A DNA stretch of 64,000 nucleotides. It comes from Azorinus chamasolen (taxonomy: Eukaryota > Mollusca > Bivalvia > Cardiida > Solecurtidae). The DNA is taken from assembly GCA_963576725.1 (NCBI GenBank), contig OY755242.1, positions 10,719,815 to 10,783,814 on the forward strand. Direction: 5' to 3'. The position numbers were made by a program, and so were the translations under genes. The notes below the pieces were generated by a model. The model had not been told where the DNA came from and searched no databases. It saw nothing but the letters and a program-made list of their open reading frames with translations. Numbering within the stretch: position 1 is the stretch's first letter; each line of letters starts with the position of its first letter. Of this stretch, positions 48,401 through 55,335 are shown piece after piece.

Positions 48401-51037
48401 AAGAAAGTACCTCTCACCTGCTGTTACCAAGACTTTGGTGAACTCTCTGGTTACATCAAAAATAGACTACTGCAAACCACTGCGGAAACTTCAAAGAGTG
48501 CAAAACACAGCAGCCCGCATCATAGCCAGGACTTCTCGATATAATCATATCACGCCGGGTTTTTCACTGGAGTCTAGTTCAACATCGGATTGAATTCAAA
48601 ATTCTGACACTTACGTATAAGTATAAATGGAAAAGTAGTAAAGTCAAGCAGGCAAAGCCACATGCAAGACGCAACCACCACCAAAACACCGATAGACAGC
48701 ATGACACACATACACACACAACCACACACCCAAACGCACACACACACGAAACATGAACAACATGAACAAACCACAAGCACAAAGACGCAAGGCAAACAAA
48801 AGGAAGGGTGACAAAGAGAGTACCGCCTTGGCACGGTCAGCAGCAAAAACACCACTGGGGGTTTAAACCGGTTTACGGACGTCCTAACCTCACACTTCTC
48901 TCAAAGTCACCCTAGCTTTACAAATATTGTAAATAAAGGTATCCCCGCTGGACTTACCCACAACATAGACGACGGTGAACACAGGACAACATGTAAAACA
49001 TAGCATAATAACTGTGACAATCCGTCAAATATGTACTCAATGACTTTGCTGAAGTCAGAGCACCTGCAGGTAAGCCGCTAAGGGCACGACAGGGAAAAAG
49101 TAATACATGAGTCTGGTAAGCTCCTCCTGTATCCAAGTTTAAGAGTATACCATCATAGAGTACTACTCTCGGCCTGTCATCGCGCAAGCAAAGAGGGAAG
49201 CGTAGCTACCGACTGTAAAAGGGTCGATAACCAAACATGCAGTGTGTTGCAATATAATAGGATCATAACCTTTCTTTTTAAATGTTTTAATGCGTTTTAT
49301 AAACAAATCATGAAAATGGATATGACCCCGAATTTTCCTAAGTTTGTAGATAACATCCCCATAAAATTCTGGTTGAGAAATGCCTTGTCGCAGTAACGTC
49401 CGTAGATTGCAATTATATTTACTAATGAGAGATAAATTTCGATAATAAAATTTAGAAAAGGTTTTCCGAAGTTTGTGATATCTGTAACCTTGCTTAAGAA
49501 GTTTATCAGTTATAACTAAATTACGTCTGTTAAAATCTTCAAGCAAAGAACAGGCTCGGGCAAACCTAATAAGTTGAGAAATATAAACCCCATAAGATGT
49601 AGAACGTGGCACATCCCCATCTAGAAAAGGATAATTAACAATTTTAAAATTAAAATCTTCTCTTTTATCGTATACTTTGGACGAAACTTTATCATTTGTA
49701 ATTGAAAGATTCAAATCTAAAAATGAAGCATTAATGTCAGATTGATTAGCTTTGTTTAAAGACAGTTCTTTTGGGTAGATTGAAGAAATCATAGTATCAA
49801 AATAAGGATTATCTAAATTCAAAATATCGTCTAAATACCTTGAAGTTTTATTAAAAGCATTAACAATATCGGTCTGTGTATCAGGTTTTAAGCTAAGCAT
49901 AAAATCCCTCTCGTAGCAATACAAAAACAAATCTGCAACAAGAGGGGCACAATTTGTACCCATGGGTATACCAACAACTTGACGATATATGGTATCCCCA
50001 TAACGCACAAATATATTATCTAAAAGAAAGGTAAGAGATCTACAAACATCAAGGCAAGTCCACATTGTGTAATGTTCAACTTCTGAATTCGAAAAGAATG
50101 AACGTTGAACATTACAAGCAATGAACATTTTGTTTTCTCTGGCAAAGGTTTTTTCTATTAATTTAATAAGTTTATCCTTTATAAGATGGTGAGGTATAGT
50201 AGTATAGAGTGTAGAGAAATCATAAGAGCTCAGTAAAGAAATGTTATACTGTTCATTTTCAAGTTTTGTTAAAACATCATTTGAATTTTTTATGGACCAA
50301 AAAACATTAATACCAGAATTTTCATATATAAAGCCATGTACAATGTAAACTCCTCTGGTGGATTTTTGCATTGCTTTCATTCTGCGTTAAGCAACTGCCT
50401 GTGTACAAAATAAAAGAAGCTCGTTTAAAGAAATGTAACGCCCCATTGTAACATTTAGTACAGCTAATACGGTACGTATACATACGAACCTGCAGGATCT
50501 CGGAATCTTCAAGGTATTAAATATCTTCCACTAATAAACTCCATAATACAGCAAATTAACCCAATAACTAATACTTCACAACTGCAGGCGTTAAGTGTGT
50601 GTGTGTGTGTGTCGTAAAATGTCACCCAATATTGCACGTGTTTAACAATATACAATCCAACCGTGACTTCAAACATCTTGTTTAAGTAAACTGTGTGACA
50701 ATCAGTGTAGAATCTGACTGCTATTGCTATTAGACAGTGTGCAAACCCTGGGTTTTATTAGCTGGGCTCAATTATAGACATTTCTTCTTTCAGGATATAT
50801 GATGATGTAACACAGTGTATGGTGACTCTTTTCTCGGACTGCCCCGTGGAAAGTGTATATTTCAACTCGATCTTGTGTGCTTCCATGCCTTCCTCGTGCC
50901 ATTGCCCTGTGAACTTGCATCACGAAGTTCTTGCGCGATCATCCGAGGCCCCTATTGCAACAATACCAGCAATCCTAGTTCTAATATACTCTGTGTCACT
51001 CTTGACGATCAACCATATCTTAGGAATTTGGCATTGA
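33266..51037 (+). CDS. Secreted cysteine-rich multi-module protein, probably GPI-anchored (eight exons; 5' exon missing)
   Basis: Eight exons with AG/GT borders join in one frame: 33266-33431, 34973-35100, 37397-37511, 39882-39992, 40668-40748, 43757-43899, 45993-46125 and 50794-51037 (TGA). They give 372 residues plus a missing 5' exon carrying the ATG. Residues about 1-15 (SVILILSICSVTVAA) look like the end of a signal peptide. About 24 cysteines follow in the mature part, with N-glycosylation motifs (NGT, NSS, NKT, NTT, NIT, NET, NGS). The C-terminus is a roughly 27-residue hydrophobic tail starting IATIPAILVLIYS with no basic stop-transfer residues, which suggests a GPI signal rather than a transmembrane anchor. 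Module borders coincide with phase-2 introns after C-G, C-G, C-I and C-R; each of the first three modules has five cysteines. I do not recognise the family. The role is unknown; an extracellular or cell-surface protein is the inference. The introns are filled with MITEs and retroelements but all phases are intact, so the gene looks functional. Confidence 0.75.
33465..34745. repeat. Tandem array, three units of about 340-380 bases
   Basis: The phrase ccttatttgcata followed by tgaatattaatgagaa recurs at about 33659, 34001 and 34379. Each unit has tcaaatgcagttta and gtttccatggcaac-like phrases. Both edges carry aacctgtcaaaatttaaat, then attatacgc. It lies in intron a-b. Confidence 0.75.
34753..34915. 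mobile_element. Family D MITE, left end decayed
   Basis: ggccggtagtagtttcatgc and its inverse, tip agaaagcttttatataagct; right end cgcttaagacaagttctact. It ends 58 bases before exon 'b'. Confidence 0.65.
34973..35100 (+). CDS. Exon 'b': module 1, first half
   Basis: The acceptor is taacatttcag and the donor is ctg|gtaagt, a strong consensus. The frame is entered with one base completing a Gly codon. It encodes SYLEMTEC, then a 29-residue spacer with NSS and NKT glycosylation motifs, then LCNLYT. The frame leaves in phase 1. The intron falls four residues after the second module cysteine, the same place as in module 3. Confidence 0.72.
35714..35865. mobile_element. Family D MITE, right end lost
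   Basis: taagaccctcaaaacagacg, then ggtggcatcttaatgcatc and gcagaaagctcctctatgaa, ending agcagtcacctga. Confidence 0.62.
35888..36112 (-). mobile_element. Solo 3' tail of the Penelope-like element
   Basis: It contains accgccttggaacggtcag, the aaccggttt block and the CA-rich stretch of the longer copies, but no RT sequence. It lies in intron b-c. Short open frames on the minus strand here (YCMFVLSLCVSCC and similar) are artefacts of this tail. Confidence 0.55.
36171..36757. repeat. 18-bp minisatellite in intron b-c
   Basis: About 32 units of GAACACTATATTGACACT. Because 18 is a multiple of three and the unit lacks stops in several frames, open frames of up to 198 codons appear on both strands. 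They are artefacts, with no start context, splice context or non-repetitive part. Confidence 0.92.
36970..37150. mobile_element. Family D MITE
   Basis: TA-CAGTAAAATCCTTCTAATGCG to tttattactg-TA. The palindrome tip is agcttttctgggagct. It directly precedes C5. Confidence 0.72.
37152..37372 (-). mobile_element. Family C MITE, copy C5, just before exon 'c'
   Basis: The body (tgctacaatggtccaccttc, ccatgaatattcagtag) matches the other copies and it ends caGGGacatagTTAA at 37372. It lies directly after a pogo-like MITE. Confidence 0.65.
37397..37511 (+). CDS. Exon 'c': module 1, second half
   Basis: The acceptor is gttgtatttcag and the donor is gg|gtaaat. It encodes three cysteines (LDSC, QHC, AEVCG) and an NTT sequon. 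It ends with C-G in phase 2, exactly like exon 'a', so it marks a module border. A family C MITE ends 25 bases before the exon. Confidence 0.75.
37550..37862. repeat. Interspersed repeat, shorter copy
   Basis: It starts tttgtacgacagacccccag and ends ggtagttatgtaagactcg. It contains two relatives of tcctgataacggttgtaag. A longer copy lies at 60.5-61.25 kb. Confidence 0.7.
37918..38115 (+). mobile_element. TTAA-type MITE with related hairpin
   Basis: TTAACCCTTTTCAAATTGAC at the left. The hairpin near the right is gcagaccttaatgagggga, cccctgtaggag, ccctctcatctgggt, flanked by aaacagt/actgtttgc. It resembles the A/C hairpin with a further set of arm changes. Confidence 0.55.
38289..38502. mobile_element. 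Family D MITE, nearly intact
   Basis: TA-CAATAAAACCCATCTAAACT to ggtttatagaggttttactg. The palindrome tip is gctcctggaggagc. Confidence 0.8.
38513..38695. mobile_element. Decayed family B-like MITE
   Basis: TTAACCTCTTCAGTGTCAG at the left and actgacactTAA at the right, with gcaaacagttta and a family B-like body (agtgatac, cagcagacaaca). Degenerate. Confidence 0.45.
38923..39060. mobile_element. Relative of the 33.0 kb fold-back element
   Basis: gaatctgatgtcattctcaa and aaaatcatctcagactcaga, less exact arms. Upstream is a GC-rich palindromic block, aacccctggccttgccg, then cggggttata (38879-38905). Confidence 0.55.
39235..39710. repeat. Diverged tandem repeats, about 110-120 bases
   Basis: tagaataaggcaatgcagg and aaagt.tgacttaaaata recur three to four times, purine-rich. 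Intron c-d. Confidence 0.65.
39882..39992 (+). CDS. Exon 'd': module 2, first half
   Basis: The acceptor is tctctttccacag and the donor is ca|gtaagt. It encodes FTEVYSNC, WNITC (sequon) and YTCAE. The module has an extra early cysteine and lacks one in the middle compared with modules 1 and 3. The exon leaves in phase 2. Confidence 0.75.
40087..40336 (+). mobile_element. Family A MITE, copy A7, upstream of exon 'e'
   Basis: TTAACCCTTCGCTTGCT to agcaagcgatGGG-TTAA, with a full hairpin. It lies between exons 'd' and 'e'. Confidence 0.88.
40668..40748 (+). CDS. Exon 'e': module 2, second half (symmetric 81-bp exon)
   Basis: The acceptor is ttgttttcag and the donor is at|gtaagt. It encodes HGTAINAKC and ends KKLHEHC plus a split Ile codon. 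The length of 81 and the matching phases mean it can be skipped without a frameshift. It lies between two family A MITEs in opposite orientation, and its donor site is duplicated 54 bases downstream. Using the second donor would read into TAA straight after the TGC-ATG. Confidence 0.72.
40739..40846. repeat. 54-bp tandem duplication over the exon 'e' donor
   Basis: gaacactgcatgtaagtgca starts at 40739 and its copy gaatactgcatgtaagtgca at 40793. The two 54-base units differ at only a few positions. Confidence 0.9.
40874..41302. mobile_element. Family D MITE interrupted by A8
   Basis: Left end TA-CAGTGGAATATGTTTTAA (40874-40893) and right end cttaagacacgttctactg-TA, with A8 inserted at the TTAA. 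Without A8 it would be about 180 bases, normal for this subfamily. Confidence 0.8.
40890..41139 (-). mobile_element. Family A MITE, copy A8, inverted, nested in a pogo-like MITE
   Basis: Reverse orientation: TTAACCCTTCGCTTGCTGAA starts what is elsewhere the right end. It sits at the TTAA inside the left end of a family D element: cagtggaatatgttTTAA, then A8, then TTAAgcggtcatc. Confidence 0.88.
41784..41972 (-). mobile_element. Family B MITE, copy B3
   Basis: TTAACTCTTTCTCTGC to gacagcgaaagagTTAA, shorter than B1. The hairpin is decayed (gatcctggtgagacac against cgtctcattcggatcc). It lies between exons 'e' and 'f'. Confidence 0.75.
42278..42400. repeat. Mollusc-type GCTCC-headed repeat fragment
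   Basis: attatgctccctgaaactat, aagaaggagcatatag then gctttgtccgttcgg. The palindromic head plus the tccgt stretch resembles the common mollusc repeat also suggested at 14.66 and 58.9 kb. Confidence 0.5.
43455..43672 (-). mobile_element. Second solo 3' tail of the Penelope-like element
   Basis: It closely resembles the 35.9 kb tail: tgagtcat.aggaaacacc, then accgccttggaacggtcag and gtcactgggggtt. It lies 85 bases upstream of exon 'f'. Confidence 0.55.
43757..43899 (+). CDS. Exon 'f': module 3, first half
   Basis: The acceptor is ctctatttcag and the donor is g|gtacac, a weak donor. It encodes FVNETKEC, a 33-residue spacer and FRCNIEK. The exon leaves in phase 1, four residues after the second cysteine, as in module 1. 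A pogo-like MITE begins 46 bases into the following intron. Confidence 0.72.
43946..44151. mobile_element. Family D MITE, intact, 46 bases after exon 'f'
   Basis: TA-CAGTAAAACCTCTCTATAACG to cgttatagagaggttttactg-TA, 206 bases, with near-perfect ends. Confidence 0.85.
44388..44576. mobile_element. Family D MITE, decayed
   Basis: TA-CAGAATAACGG, acaggtggttgcttacttca, tattaagctacc; right end agacagtattctactg-TA. Confidence 0.65.
44585..45142 (-). mobile_element. 3' end of a second LINE, 5'-truncated
   Basis: The minus-strand frame at 44894-45142 reads EIYCQCCNSFDLEDEYRFVC, then CPCFDDIRSKCI and KYYYTRPSMYKY. This is the Cys-rich C-terminal end typical of RT proteins of invertebrate LINEs. A 3' UTR with AATAAA-like sequence follows, ending in a short TTCTG-type repeat near 44600-44625, as expected for a LINE tail. 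Confidence 0.6.
45993..46125 (+). CDS. Exon 'g': module 3, second half
   Basis: The acceptor is actttgttgcag and the donor is ag|gtaaat. It encodes a basic stretch with NHEC, RSC, an NGS sequon and VKDLCR. It ends in phase 2 after Cys-Arg, the third module border. An antisense open frame over the same bases is a shadow. Confidence 0.72.
46250..46442. mobile_element. Family D MITE
   Basis: taaaacccctagaatgcgac to cgcattagagggggtttactg-TA. The palindrome tip is gctcctctaggagc. Confidence 0.75.
46549..46775 (-). mobile_element. Family C-like MITE, decayed
   Basis: tatcaccttccttcacaaatacg, gtaaacagaatagaca, cagacggctcct-agacgtctgatc and ctgctctatttg, then a diverged body. It lies downstream of exon 'g'. 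Confidence 0.5.
47040..48625 (+). pseudogene. Decayed non-LTR retrotransposon (jockey/CR1-like LINE)
   Basis: Broken frames give a collinear LINE signature. A basic pre-RT linker (NWKKARLTIDHRLYGEQYAK, FKVTKHLLGS) lies at 47.1-47.3 kb. RT start phrases (VPNSFKRSHVRPIVKK, NNYRAVSNL) lie near 47.63-47.73 kb. The C-terminal RT/thumb phrase (LSPAVTKTLVNSLVTSKIDY, LQRVQNTAARIIARTSRYN) lies at 48.4-48.55 kb, ending RIEFKILTLTYK. Many stops and frameshifts show it is dead. It lies in the last intron of the host gene in sense orientation. Confidence 0.75.
48626..50395 (-). mobile_element. Penelope-like retroelement, 5'-truncated, with 3' tail
   Basis: The RT ORF occupies 49163-50380. Downstream on the minus strand is a conserved non-coding or decayed tail, 49190 down to about 48626. 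It includes the phrase YDGILLN, a segment with accgccttggcacggtcag (plus-strand sense) and a TG/CA-rich stretch, and it ends near TTTACTACTTTTC. The same tail occurs in the copies at 54.5 and 61.6 kb. The left end abuts the decayed LINE. The right end abuts a half pogo-like MITE (ctgcgttaagcaactgcctg). Confidence 0.75.
49163..50380 (-). CDS. Reverse transcriptase ORF of a Penelope-like retroelement
   Basis: This is a 405-codon uninterrupted frame. It shows RT palm and finger motifs in order: SSYDFSTLYTTIPH (first Asp motif), VVGIPMGTNCAPLVADLFLY, the catalytic SRYLDDIL, and SFLDLNLSI. A thumb-like region follows (YGVYISQLIRFARAC) and the frame ends near KKGYDPIILQHTACLVIDPF. The motif style (LYTTIPH, MGTNCAP, YLDD, FLDLNL) is closest to Penelope-like elements, but I see no GIY-YIG endonuclease, so the clade is tentative. 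The N-terminal part (the PKLH-type region kept in the 62.9 kb copy) is missing, so this is a 5'-truncated element. It lies in the last intron of the host gene, antisense to it. The lack of stops over 1.2 kb suggests recent insertion. Confidence 0.85.
   Translation of the reverse strand: MKAMQKSTRGVYIVHGFIYENSGINVFWSIKNSNDVLTKLENEQYNISLLSSYDFSTLYTTIPHHLIKDKLIKLIEKTFARENKMFIACNVQRSFFSNSEVEHYTMWTCLDVCRSLTFLLDNIFVRYGDTIYRQVVGIPMGTNCAPLVADLFLYCYERDFMLSLKPDTQTDIVNAFNKTSRYLDDILNLDNPYFDTMISSIYPKELSLNKANQSDINASFLDLNLSITNDKVSSKVYDKREDFNFKIVNYPFLDGDVPRSTSYGVYISQLIRFARACSLLEDFNRRNLVITDKLLKQGYRYHKLRKTFSKFYYRNLSLISKYNCNLRTLLRQGISQPEFYGDVIYKLRKIRGHIHFHDLFIKRIKTFKKKGYDPIILQHTACLVIDPFTVGSYASLFACAMTGRE
50595..50612. 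repeat. Short GT microsatellite
   Basis: About nine GT units, 180 bases upstream of the last exon. Confidence 0.9.
50794..51037 (+). CDS. Exon 'h': final module and hydrophobic C-terminus
   Basis: The acceptor is tcttctttcag. It encodes IYDDVTQC, five cysteines in a tighter spacing ending SSCHCPVNL, then a spacer (HHEVLARSSEAP) and a hydrophobic tail from IATIPAILVLIYS to a TGA at 51035-51037. Small residues before the tail (RSSEAP) could hold a GPI attachment site. The +1 frame also stays open to 51060 but breaks phase with the upstream exons. Confidence 0.75.
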
Positions 51038-51665
51038 TGCACGAAGAAATGCTACGATGAAAAGTACCTCGAGTGATTAGGCTTTATGAACCACCTATGC
51101 CATTTTCAGTAGAAATACAAAAGCAGCTGAAAACGCCGCTATCGAATGAAACGTATTAGTTGCCATTGACCACGTCAATATACACGTCGGCGCTGATATG
51201 CAGTTTAGCGGATAAAGTGTACTTATTACATATCGTCACAGCAAACGGCGTTGGTGATTACGTCACCATTATTGCAACAGTGACAGATAAAGCGTTTCTG
51301 TCGCCGCTGAACACAACGTAACAGTGAACCGTGCTTGTAATCGCAACACGGATGAAAATATGCTTCGCGGATTTAGCGTGTTTATAAACAGGTGGCCACT
51401 TGTAAATCCTTTGTGGATCGGTTATTTACAAACAGTACAGTCCAACTAGTCTGGGTATTACTCCACACTATATAGTACCAAAGAGGTTAACGCAACATGT
51501 AAATACGGTTTATGTTAAAGTATAGAACACATTTAACCCTTCATATCATATATACGCCTTTAGATGTCTTTGCAAGGTCTGCTATGGTTGTTCATTAAAC
51601 TATCTATGGCGTATGTATGCAAAGATAGCTGATACTTATTAATAAAGACATTATTTCTCGGGGTG
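51038..51665 (+). other. Candidate 3' UTR
   Basis: This follows the stop codon. The first AATAAA on the + strand that I see is at 51641-51646, so a transcript end near 51665 is possible. A MITE-like start (TTAACCCTTC) near 51535 lies inside. The placement is an inference. Confidence 0.3.
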
Positions 51666-52802
51666 GTAAATTGGTAAAGGTAACGTTCTTTGCACAATAC
51701 TATTCTTGATGTTTACTGTTTGTATAAAACTCTTACTAACGAAAATATTTGCTCAAATAACCGAATACCGAATAACCGAATGGTCATTTCGGTACATTTA
51801 ATATGTGGCAAGGGTAATTTAGTTTATATGACAAACTGAAACACAATGATGCGTTCAGTAGCGTGATACGTACATAACCTGCCTGTACATTAACTACCAA
51901 GGTTATATGACGTAACCTAAGGAAACAGAGTTAAACGCTGACAAGTCACTGGTTGAGGCCATTTACGATCTCCACACTAGCACACATGCCAGACTGCTGT
52001 GAACCTACACATGCGCATATCGAGCTTCCAAATGGGCATCATGCTAACCTGAAACACCAATAGTTTCTCGGAAACAATACATGTATTTACACTTATTTTG
52101 ATGACTGGAACGAAGTATTTTGGAGTAGATCTCATTTGATTTGTATGTAATCGAACGTGTACTTTATGTATATTACATCTAATTTGTCCTTGCATTGCTT
52201 AACAGTAGATGTTAATGCCATGGGTAAGGTTTAATCTTAATCCATTTTCATATCAAATAAGATAAGCCGGGAGTTATATTTTAACTAGTTTGTTATATAA
52301 ATGAAATTTGTAGTAAAGTCAAGTTGGCAAAGCAACTGACGGAAGCGAAATATGATATTCCTTGATTAACACATTCTCTCTTATACTATTTTACACCCAA
52401 CCTCTTTAAATGAATCCACCGAAAAGGAGCATTTACTATAGAAAAACATTTTTTTAGAATTGTTGAGGTTTGAAACTAGTTTGATAAAAAAAGCATTTAG
52501 TCCTATGGATTATCACATTTATGTATTCATCACAATGAGTTAAAGTGGCATTAACAGAAGCGTCGAAAGGCGTCAGTAGAAGGGAATGGGTTAGGTGTAT
52601 GCTAACTACCATTATAAAGGAGCCCTCTGATCAGGGTCTGCACTGCATGTTATTCAAAATTCTCTTTCGAATTATACCTTTTATATAGAATTGACTCTAA
52701 GGATAGTTTTATTTTGCAAATTCAGCACGCCGAGCACATTTTAGCGTATATGTTTACTTGATGTCATATAAGTGAACCCCAACAACTTGACGTTTAACTC
52801 AT
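51666..52802. other. Intergenic stretch after the host gene
   Basis: One hairpin right arm (gagccctctgatcagggtc, 52621). No gene seen on either strand. Confidence 0.4.
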
Positions 52803-53762
52803 AGGGGCCTGGACCGCTTCATTGGGGTCTATATGTACTATATAATAACAAGGGTTCCAACTAGCAGAACGAATATCCGTGTACCACGAGTACAAATGTG
52901 ACTGTAACTCTTACAATTTAAATCTTTCGGCTATTGAAAGCCAATATATTTTCCTATTAAATGAATATAATCTTATAACCGTGACTTATGAACAAGTATC
53001 AATCCAACAATGATTTTTTTCAAAATATCACGTGTTTTTTGGGTCATTGACAAACGTTCGTTCACCCCGGTTTCACTATATCACAGCAATAACCTGGCAA
53101 ATTGCAGTTTAAAAACTGGCGTGGTTCAATAAAACGAATCAATTCTATCACCCACCTCCGATTTTTAGTCCCCAGCATCAAAAGAATGATGTAAAATTAG
53201 CGAGTTTTGTCAGTTTGCTTCTAATCGTCGAGGAAGGAGCCATTGTACGTGACGTCACGGATTTCCCAACTTTTCCTTCGCTCATCAAATGAAATGGCTC
53301 CATTCAAATTTGTTGCAAAATGGCAGCATCCGAAATAGAAACGTAACGACAGACAGAAAGGCCGCTGTTGATAGCTGCTTACTTATTTAGAGGACAAAAC
53401 AAATGGAGATTGGTGATATAATTGGGTTGTTTTATTGAACCACACCATCTTTTGAACTGAAAATCGCCAGGTTATGGCTGTGATATAGTGAAACCGGGGT
53501 GAACGAACGTTTGTCAATGACCCAGAAAACACGTGGAATTTTGAGAAAATCGTTGTTGGATTGATAAGTGCACGTAAGTAACCGTGAGAAGATAATATTT
53601 ATTTGATAGTAAAATATAGCCGAAAGAATTACAAAATTATCATTGAAATTGCAAGAGTTAGATTCATATTTGTACTTGTGGTACACGGATGTCCGTTCTG
53701 CTAGTTGGAACCCTTGTTATTATATAGTACATGTAGACCCCCATGAAGCGGTCCATACCCCT
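52803..53762. mobile_element. Long-armed fold-back element, about 960 bases
   Basis: The left arm 52803-53130 and right arm 53425-53762 are inverted copies (about 80-85 percent identical by eye), sharing ggaccgcttcat, gggttccaactagcagaacg, caaacgttcgttcaccccgg and ttcactatatcacagc. The roughly 300-base centre has no long frame. Short frames in the arms are not genes. Confidence 0.8.
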
Positions 53763-53850
53763 GTGGTTTAACCTAGTATCAATATCTGTCTTGGAGACAT
53801 TTGGCAGTTTAATGCATGATGAAAGTCTTGCAGAAAGCTCCTATTGGAGT
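53755..53850. mobile_element. Family D fragment
   Basis: tggtttaacctagtatcaa, then gacatttggcagtttaatgc, gatgaaagtcttgcagaaag and ctcctattggagt. It sits at the right edge of the fold-back element. Confidence 0.5.
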
Positions 53851-54047
53851 GCTTCATCGATTATTCCGTATAATGTAAAATGTCTACCAGAAACTTCAAT
53901 CGCATTAATTATAGACATATACCCTGTTTCATAGTTCTGATATCATCCCATCCTCTAGATTGAATCGCGTGTCTCCTTTCCATTCGCTGACATTAACGTA
54001 CTGCTATCGTAGTACATGCATATAACGCATACTGAAATAGTTCCTTC

Positions 54048-54206
54048 TACAGTAGAACCCCGCTAATGCGACCACTTAATGGATAAACATGGATGGCTCC
54101 TCTCGGAGATTTCTGCATTACTTTTGTCCTGTATTAAGCTACCACCTGCATCTAGCACCCAAAATTATACCTCTTTAGGTGGTCGCATTAGTGGGCTTTT
54201 ACTGTA
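54048..54206. mobile_element. Family D MITE, left palindrome arm shortened
   Basis: TA-CAGTAGAACCCCGCTAATGCG to cgcattagtgggcttttactg-TA. The inner arm jumps to ggctcctctcggag. Confidence 0.78.
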
Positions 54207-54464
54207 TTATATTGATGACGCCAGTCGTGGCTAACGCCATTTATTAGTTTCATTCGGGACAGTCTCCATTGTGGGATGTTCACTATGAATCAGTACCTTG
54301 ATGGCTTGTAGTGTCGTTGATGATTTGTTATAGTTTACAGTGTCTAATTGTCTTTTATACAATCAAACCCATACATTGCTTTGGGAATCCGTTCCATGAG
54401 TATATGCCGACAGATCGCAGGAACCGCATGTCCCTTGTCTTTTATTTTGGCCGCTCTATCAAAA

Positions 54465-55335
54465 GCTGGTACTGCAACTAGGTATTTCTCATCCAGATTT
54501 CTATGGTGATGTTATCTACAAACTTAGGAAAATCCATGGTCATATCCATTTTCACGATTTGTTTATTAAACGCATTAAAACTTTTAGGAAGAAAGGTTAT
54601 GGCCCTATTATATTGCAACATACTGCATGTTTGGTTATCGACCCCTTTACAGTTGGTCGCTACGCTTTCCTATTGCTTGCACGATGAAATACCGAGGGTA
54701 GTACTCTATGATGGTATACTCTTAAACCCAGAAATGGGATGAGCTTACCAGACTCATGTATTACTTTTTTCTGTCGTGCCCTTAACGGCTTCCCTGCAGT
54801 TGCTCTGTCTTCAGCAAAGTCATTGAGTACATATTTGACGGACTTTCACAGTTGTTATGCTCTGTTTTACATTTTGTACTGTGATTACTGTCTTCTATGT
54901 TGTGGGGAAGTCCGGCGGGGATACCTTAATTTACAATGTTTGTTTAGCTAGGGTGACTTTGAGATAAGTGTGAGGTTAGGGCGTCCGTAAACCGGTTTAA
55001 ATCCCCAGTGGTGATTTTGCTACTGACCGTGACAAGGCGGTTCTCTCTTCGTCACCCTTACTTTTGTTTGTTTTGTGTATTTTTGCTTGTGTTTTGTTCA
55101 TGTTTGTCTCTGGTGCTCGTGTGTTTGTTGGTGTTTTCTGTGTTCTTCTCGTGTGTTTGGTTTTGTGTGTGTGTGACATGCTGTCTATTGATGTGTTGGT
55201 GGTGGTTGCTTCTTGTATGTGACTTTCTACTGTATGTGTGCATGATTATAAATTGTTATGCTTTATGTAGGTGTTTTGGTGATGGTGGCGTTTTGCCTGT
55301 GGCTTTTCCTGCTTGACTTTACTACTTTTCAGTTG
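54465..55335 (+). mobile_element. 5'-truncated copy of the Penelope-like element
   Basis: It starts at the C-terminal RT end (GISHPDFYGDVIYKLRK, KKGYGPIILQHTACLV when translated) and runs through the same tail (VVLYDGILLNPE, LNGFPAVALSSAKSLSTYL) to the TG-rich stretch and a CTTTACTACTTTTCA end. Stops and frame breaks make it a pseudogene. Its 3' end matches the end of the 48.6 kb copy, as expected for 3'-anchored reverse transcription. Confidence 0.75.

Noticed and set aside
50815..51060. 81-codon + strand frame overlapping exon 'h'
   Set aside because: Wrong frame for the spliced gene and shows no signal. The in-phase frame gives the Cys module and hydrophobic tail.
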